Source of the DNA: Rhodoferax sp.
Lineage (GTDB): Bacteria > Pseudomonadota > Gammaproteobacteria > Burkholderiales > Burkholderiaceae_C
Length of the DNA stretch: 8,790 nt
Assembly: GCA_030683195.1 (NCBI GenBank)
Contig: JAUXQA010000106.1
Coordinates: forward strand, 1-8,790
Reading direction: 5' to 3'
The first letter of the stretch is position 1, and every line of letters starts with the position of its first letter. Below are positions 5,801-8,790 of the stretch, one piece after another. Both the position numbers and the translations under genes were made by a program. Under the pieces are notes generated by a model. It worked only from the letters and a program-made list of their open reading frames with translations, made no database searches and was not told the origin of the DNA.

Positions 5801-6301
5801 ATGACAGATTACATCGTGATCATGGGTGTGGCCGGTTGCGGCAAATCCAGCCTGGGAGCCGTCGTGGCGCAGGCGACTCGCCTGCCGTTGGTAGAGGGCG
5901 ATGATTTCCACAGCGAGGACAGCCGCCGTAAGATGAGCCAAGGCATCGCCCTGACCGATGCCGACCGCGAAGGCTGGTTGACGACTTTGGGCGACCAACT
6001 CCGCAACCACCCCGCGGGCCTGGTGCTGACTTGCTCTGCCCTGAAAAAGACCTACCGGGACCGCCTGCGCCACGCTGCACCCGGCGTGCGCTTCGTGTTT
6101 CTGGACATCAGCCGTGAGCAGGCGCAAGCGCGCGTGGTCGCTCGCGCTCACTTTTTCTCATCCAGTCTGGTCGACAGCCAGTTCGCCACCCTGCAAGACC
6201 CCACGGGTGAGCCCGGCGTGCTCAAGCTGAACGCGACGGCCCCCCTTTCAACACTGCAAGCCGAGGTGACGACCTGGCTACAAGCCAAGGAACAAGCATG
6301 A
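5801..6301 (+). CDS. gntK: Gluconokinase
   Basis: 166 residues, the usual size of a GntK-type gluconokinase, which phosphorylates D-gluconate with ATP to 6-phosphogluconate for the Entner-Doudoroff or pentose phosphate route. MGVAGCGKSS (about residues 8-17) is the Walker A loop. It is followed by VEGDDFHSEDSRRKMSQGIALTD (split: VEGDDFHSED, SRRKMSQGIALTD), the substrate and magnesium region, and by LTCSALKKTYRDRLR (about 75-90), a hallmark of the family. HFFSSSLVDSQFATLQDP matches the conserved HF...SQF.TL.EP segment, but the preceding R-x-G-H seen in E. coli is one residue shorter here (ARAHF). The ATG at 5801 is chosen because the Walker A strand follows at once; an upstream in-frame ATG at 5726 would put operator O2 inside the gene. 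No Shine-Dalgarno is visible. The stop overlaps the next start by ATGA. Confidence 0.94.
   Translation: MTDYIVIMGVAGCGKSSLGAVVAQATRLPLVEGDDFHSEDSRRKMSQGIALTDADREGWLTTLGDQLRNHPAGLVLTCSALKKTYRDRLRHAAPGVRFVFLDISREQAQARVVARAHFFSSSLVDSQFATLQDPTGEPGVLKLNATAPLSTLQAEVTTWLQAKEQA
6287..6292 (+). promoter_or_regulatory. Ribosome-binding site of the TRAP small permease
   Basis: AAGGAA lies 5 nt before the ATG at 6298, inside the 3' end of gluconokinase. With the ATGA overlap it supports translational coupling of kinase and transporter. Confidence 0.65.
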
Positions 6302-6810
6302 GCGCAGATCTGCACCCGCCCGCCACCGCCGGGCGCTTCCAACGCATCAGCAACCACCTACTGGCCATTTGTCTGGGCGTGATGGCCGTCTCGGTGTTTG
6401 TCAATGTGGTGCTGCGTTACGGTTTTGGAAGCGGCGTTGCTGCCAGCGAAGAACTCTCACGCCTGCTATTTGTATGGATGGTGTTCATCGGCGCCACGGC
6501 CGCTTACCCCGCCGGGGAACACATGGCATTCACCAGCCTGGTGGGCCTGCTCAAGAAACGACCGCTGGCCATGGCGCTGGCCACCACGCTGATCAGGCTG
6601 CTGGTGCTGCTGGCCAGTGGGCTGGTTGCCTGGGGTGCCTGGCAGCAGGTGCTGGTCGGGCTGGACAGTTATTCCGTGGTGCTGAAATACCCCACCGCCT
6701 TGCTCCCACTCCCCGCCCTGCTCTGCGCCGTCGCCATTGGCGCGATGGCGCTGGTGGAATTGATTCAACGCACCCCGCTGGACCTCGGTCACGGCGCCGA
6801 AGTGGAGTAA
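6298..6810 (+). CDS. TRAP transporter small permease (DctQ family)
   Basis: 170 residues with four hydrophobic segments (about 20-42, 56-72, 92-114 and 132-155), as expected for the small membrane subunit of a tripartite ATP-independent periplasmic transporter. The family signature is present: NVVLRYGFGSG, then EELSRLLFVWMVFIGATAA and GEHMAF (about residues 36-78). DctQ joins the large permease in the inner membrane to drive sodium- or proton-coupled uptake of a substrate delivered by the periplasmic protein. Its start overlaps the gluconokinase stop (ATGA) and the large permease begins 6 bp after its stop, so the genes form one operon. The link to the kinase suggests gluconate or a related sugar acid as the cargo; that part is inference. 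Confidence 0.93.
   Translation: MSADLHPPATAGRFQRISNHLLAICLGVMAVSVFVNVVLRYGFGSGVAASEELSRLLFVWMVFIGATAAYPAGEHMAFTSLVGLLKKRPLAMALATTLIRLLVLLASGLVAWGAWQQVLVGLDSYSVVLKYPTALLPLPALLCAVAIGAMALVELIQRTPLDLGHGAEVE
6804..6807 (+). promoter_or_regulatory. Shine-Dalgarno of the TRAP large permease
   Basis: GGAG lies 9 nt before the ATG at 6817, within the last codons of the small permease gene. It supports that start codon. Confidence 0.55.
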
Positions 6811-6816
6811 GCCGGC

Positions 6817-8109
6817 ATGTCAAGCGAAGGTCTGGCTTTTATCGTTTTCGTCGCAGGCATGCTGCTCTTGATGGGCATTGGCATGAACATGGCACTGGCG
6901 CTGGTACTCACAGGTGCCGGCATGGCCTGGGTGCTGGGGTTCTGGGATACCCAGTTGCTCGCGCAAAACCTCGTGGCCGGGGTAGACAGCTTTCCGCTGC
7001 TGGCGGTGCCGTTTTTCATTTTGGCAGGCGAACTGATGAACTCGGGCGGCATCAGCCAGCGCATCATCACCATGGCGCAGGCGTGGGTCGGCCATATCCG
7101 TGGCGGGCTAGGTTTTGTGGCCATTGGTGCGGCGGTGTTGATGGCCAGCATGAGCGGATCGGCCTTGGCAGACACGGCGGCGCTCGCCACAATTTTGATG
7201 CCCATGATGCGCAAACAGGGTTACCCCATGCACACCTCTGCCGGGTTGATTGCGTCGGGCGGCATCATCGCGCCCATCATTCCACCGAGCATGCCGTTTG
7301 TGATTTATGGCGTGACCACCAACACCTCCATATCAGCGCTCTTTATCTCCGGTATCGTGCCCGGCCTGATCATGGGCGCGGGGCTGATCGTGGCCTGGAA
7401 GCTGGTGCTGCGCGACCTCGACTTGCCTCAAGGCCAGCCACTGCCTTTGCGTGAGCGTCTGGGTGCCACCCGCAAGGCCTTTTGGGCGTTGCTGATGCCG
7501 ATCATCATCATTGGCGGCATGAAAACCGGCATATTCACCCCCACCGAAGCAGCCGTTGTGGCCGCGTTTTATGCGCTGGTGGTCGCCCTGTTCATTCACC
7601 GCGAGATGAAACTCGTGGCCGTGCATGGTGTGCTGGTGCGCGCAGCCAAGACCACCGCCATCGTCATGTTCCTGTGCGCGGGTGCCCAGGTAGCGAGCTA
7701 CATGATCACACTGGCTGACCTGCCCAACGTGCTGACTGGCTGGCTCGGGCCTCTGGTAGAAAGCCCCCGCCTCTTGATGTTGGTCATGATGCTGGTGCTC
7801 ATCGTCATTGGCACGGCACTGGACCTCACCCCCACCATCCTGATCTTTGCGCCGGTGATGCTGCCAATTGCTGTCAAAGCAGGGATTGACCCGGTTTATT
7901 TTGGTCTGATGTTCATCCTCAATGGCGCGATTGGCCTGATCACACCGCCGGTCGGCACTGTGCTCAATGTGGTTGCTGGTGTGGGGCGCTTGTCCCTGCA
8001 TCAGGTCATCAAGGGCGTGAACCCGTTTCTCATCACTTACGCCCTCATTTTGTTTACCTTTGTCCTTTTCCCGCAGATCGTTACCGCGCCCGTGGCCTGG
8101 ATGCGATAG
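6817..8109 (+). CDS. TRAP transporter large permease (DctM family)
   Basis: 430 residues, the standard DctM length, hydrophobic throughout with about a dozen predicted membrane segments. Recognisable blocks in order are FPLLAVPFFILAGELMNSGG (about 51-70), SMSGSALADTAALATILMP (about 111-129), GGIIAPIIPPSMPFVIYGV (about 149-167), TGIFTPTEAAVVAAFYALV (about 236-254), ALDLTPTILIFAPVMLPI (about 335-352) and GLITPPVGTVLNVVAGV (about 374-390). DctM is the channel-forming, ion-coupled subunit of the transporter in the inner membrane. It is separated from the small permease by 6 bp and from the binding-protein gene by 44 bp. The gene is intact. Cargo is inferred from gluconokinase at the head of the operon; 2-keto-gluconate or another hexonate remains possible. 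Confidence 0.95.
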   Translation: MSSEGLAFIVFVAGMLLLMGIGMNMALALVLTGAGMAWVLGFWDTQLLAQNLVAGVDSFPLLAVPFFILAGELMNSGGISQRIITMAQAWVGHIRGGLGFVAIGAAVLMASMSGSALADTAALATILMPMMRKQGYPMHTSAGLIASGGIIAPIIPPSMPFVIYGVTTNTSISALFISGIVPGLIMGAGLIVAWKLVLRDLDLPQGQPLPLRERLGATRKAFWALLMPIIIIGGMKTGIFTPTEAAVVAAFYALVVALFIHREMKLVAVHGVLVRAAKTTAIVMFLCAGAQVASYMITLADLPNVLTGWLGPLVESPRLLMLVMMLVLIVIGTALDLTPTILIFAPVMLPIAVKAGIDPVYFGLMFILNGAIGLITPPVGTVLNVVAGVGRLSLHQVIKGVNPFLITYALILFTFVLFPQIVTAPVAWMR

Positions 8110-8143
8110 GCATTTTTTACCCCTGCAATTCACTACAACTACT

Positions 8144-8147
8144 GGAG
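8144..8147 (+). promoter_or_regulatory. Shine-Dalgarno of the TRAP binding protein
   Basis: GGAG lies 6 nt before the ATG at 8154, in the 44-bp gap after the large permease. It fixes the start that gives a proper signal peptide. The gap shows no hairpin or terminator, so transcription should read through. Confidence 0.7.
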
Positions 8148-8153
8148 ACCCCC

Positions 8154-8790
8154 ATGACATTTCTTCGTCGAACCCTTGTGGCAGCCGCTGCTGCTGCCGT
8201 ACTCAGTGCCTCGTTTGCGGCCGTGGCACAGGACATCAAACCACGCCTGATCCGCTTTGGCTATGGACTCAACGAGCAAAGCAACCAGGGCCGCGCTGCC
8301 AAGGTCTTTGCTGAACAGGTCGAAAAAGCCTCAGGCGGCAAGATGAAAGTGCGCGCCATTGGCGCCGCCGCCCTTGGCCCCGACACCCAGATGCAGCAGG
8401 CCCTGATTGGTGGCGCGCAAGAAATGATGGTGGGCTCCACTGCCACACTGGTGGGCATCACCAAGGAAATGGCGTTGTGGGACACCCCGTTTCTCATCAG
8501 CAATGCCCGCGAGGCTGACGTTCTGCTGGACGGCCCGGTGGGCGAGAAGATCAAAGCCAAACTGCAAGAAAAAGGACTGGTCGGCCTGGTGTATTGGGAA
8601 AACGGTTTTCGCAACCTGACCAACAGCAAGCGCCCCATCACCAAGATGGAAGACCTGAACGGCGTGAAACTTCGTGTCATGCAAAACAATGTGTTCCTGA
8701 ACAGCTTCACCACGCTGGGCGCCAACGCCATCCCCATGTCGTTCTCTGAATTGTTCAGCGCGCTGGAAACCAAAACCGTTGACGGCCAGG
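8154..8790 (+). CDS. TRAP transporter periplasmic substrate-binding protein (DctP family; partial, C-terminus outside window)
   Basis: The first 212 residues are visible; complete family members have about 320-340. Residues 1-25 form a Sec signal peptide (positive FLRR, an alanine-rich core, AVA before Gln26). The mature protein carries DctP hallmarks: FAEQVEKASGGKMKV (about 52-66), LGPDTQMQQALIGGAQEM (about 74-91), LVYWENGFRNLTNSKRPI (about 145-162), GVKLRVMQNN (about 170-179) and GANAIPMSFSELFSALETKTVDGQ (split: GANAIPMSFSELF, SALETKTVDGQ). Arg174 of KLRV matches the arginine that clamps the substrate carboxylate in the family. This fits an acidic sugar such as gluconate, the substrate expected from the kinase in the same operon, but residues do not prove the ligand. 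It captures substrate in the periplasm and passes it to the two permeases. Confidence 0.94.
   Translation, partial: MTFLRRTLVAAAAAAVLSASFAAVAQDIKPRLIRFGYGLNEQSNQGRAAKVFAEQVEKASGGKMKVRAIGAAALGPDTQMQQALIGGAQEMMVGSTATLVGITKEMALWDTPFLISNAREADVLLDGPVGEKIKAKLQEKGLVGLVYWENGFRNLTNSKRPITKMEDLNGVKLRVMQNNVFLNSFTTLGANAIPMSFSELFSALETKTVDGQ

Noticed and set aside
6369..7454. A 361-residue plus-strand frame overlapping both TRAP permeases
   Set aside because: It is a shifted frame inside two motif-rich membrane proteins, with Arg/Gly/His-rich sequence and no own ribosome site.

Overview
The window reads as ordinary chromosomal DNA from a GC-rich betaproteobacterium. Protein style and gene order point to the Burkholderiales, most likely the Comamonadaceae (a Rhodoferax/Polaromonas-like organism). 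This is recognition from memory, not a search. All genes share a similar GC-rich codon style. I see no tRNA, rRNA, insertion sequence, phage gene, CRISPR array or other sign of recent transfer.

Left part (1-2465) is an aromatic-acid catabolic module. Two genes run leftwards: a gentisate 1,2-dioxygenase (414-1451) and, downstream, a fumarylacetoacetate-hydrolase-family enzyme (374 to beyond base 1), probably fumarylpyruvate hydrolase. A LysR-type regulator of the NahR/NagR/DntR kind (1560-2465) is transcribed the other way. The 108-bp gap between them holds two inverted repeats with the T-N11-A spacing of LysR boxes. Ring cleavage of gentisate to maleylpyruvate and hydrolysis to pyruvate plus fumarate would need a maleylpyruvate isomerase, not seen here.

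Middle (2470-4647) is a large cytoplasmic molybdopterin oxidoreductase of the DMSO-reductase superfamily. It begins a few bases after the LysR stop, so the two may be co-transcribed. It keeps a four-cysteine Fe-S motif but has no partner subunits nearby, and its substrate is unknown. Its 3' end overlaps the 3' end of the next, convergent gene by 51 bp.

Right part (4597-8790) is a gluconate-type module. A LacI-family, GntR-like repressor (4597-5628, leftward) faces a rightward operon: gluconokinase (5801-6301), then TRAP transporter small permease (6298-6810), large permease (6817-8109) and periplasmic binding protein (8154 to beyond the window). Two near-identical 14-bp palindromes 108 bp apart in the divergent promoter region are the likely repressor operators. 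The inferred logic is that the binding protein and permeases import gluconate or a similar sugar acid, the kinase phosphorylates it to 6-phosphogluconate, and the repressor controls both directions.

I found no clear new biological system. The points most worth a second look are the orphan molybdoenzyme behind the LysR gene, the paired operators, the kinase start with no Shine-Dalgarno, the antisense 3' overlap, and the double inverted repeat upstream of the gentisate dioxygenase.
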